This document shows, piece after piece, positions 63,729 through 64,000 of a stretch of 64,000 nucleotides of DNA. Every line of letters begins with the position of its first letter. The first letter of the stretch is position 1. This stretch comes from Eutrigla gurnardus (Eukaryota > Chordata > Actinopteri > Perciformes > Triglidae), in assembly GCA_963514095.1 (NCBI GenBank), contig OY741265.1:22009090-22073089 (forward strand), in the 5' to 3' direction. Position numbers and translations under genes: made by a program. The notes beneath the pieces were generated by a model. It had not been told where the DNA came from, searched no databases, and saw only the letters and a program-made list of their open reading frames with translations.

Positions 63729-64000
63729 AAATCTAAATCCACTGCTGCCTTCAGTGGCCCAAATGAGTTCCTGCAGGTTTAAATGAATGATTACATGCAT
63801 GTATTTTCTGACACTGTGTTGTATTCACTGTTCAGTGAACAGAAGCTTCTCTAACACATGAAGCAGGGTGACAGCACAACTGAAGCAGCAGATAAAAACT
63901 GCTATGCAGAAAGCTGGTTGATAATGAAGACAGCAAACATTAGCCGGAAAGCTGTGACTACAGTGTCGACAGGTCATCCAACCGGCATAGTTCACACCTG
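63729..64000. other. Right edge, nothing recognised
   Basis: Flanking DNA outside the right inverted repeat. No gene or known repeat is visible. Confidence 0.5.

Overview
This window looks like genomic DNA from a ray-finned fish, most likely a percomorph teleost. It carries vertebrate-type split exons with GT-AG borders, long pure (CA)n, (GA)n and (TA)n microsatellites, and interspersed repeats of kinds common in fish genomes (L2-like LINE, Ty3/Gypsy, IS630/Tc1-like DNA transposon, and a fish-wide repeat ending in GGAT). No bacterial-style operons, RNA genes or CRISPR arrays are visible.

One protein-coding gene is supported: the 5' part of pdzrn3 (PDZ domain-containing RING finger 3, an E3 ubiquitin ligase of the LNX/PDZRN family), on the minus strand. 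Exon 1 (51423-52136) encodes the RING finger, TRAF-type zinc fingers and coiled coil. Two short exons with no start codon were found by reading the minus strand for the conserved first PDZ domain: exon 2 (45767-45853) and exon 3 (43841-43948). All three junctions are phase 0 with consensus splice sites, and together they encode 303 residues ending inside PDZ1. Exon 4, which should start near the VNGRDL motif, was not found by eye. The left 43.8 kb is therefore read as part of a very large intron 3.

Layout. 1-43840: intron 3, non-coding, with many microsatellites, homopolymer runs, a fish interspersed repeat at 12.1 kb, a terminal-inverted-repeat MITE at 38.3-39.0 kb, and a cluster of perfect palindromes and G/C runs at 39.6-40.0 kb. 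43949-45766: intron 2. 45854-51422: intron 1, with a long repeat-free AT-rich stretch that may be a conserved regulatory element. 52137-57600: promoter-proximal and upstream intergenic DNA. 57600-64000: a transposon-rich area holding a fragmentary fish repeat, a retroelement tail, a Ty3/Gypsy LTR with a truncated gag, a fish repeat inserted beside that gag and itself split by a 5'-truncated L2-like LINE, and a degenerate IS630/Tc1-like element with long inverted repeats.

I did not find a convincing new biological system. The most useful results are the two hidden pdzrn3 exons, the oversized intron they imply, and the nested transposon history near the right edge. Assignments to repeat families and to pdzrn3 come from recognition, not from database searches.
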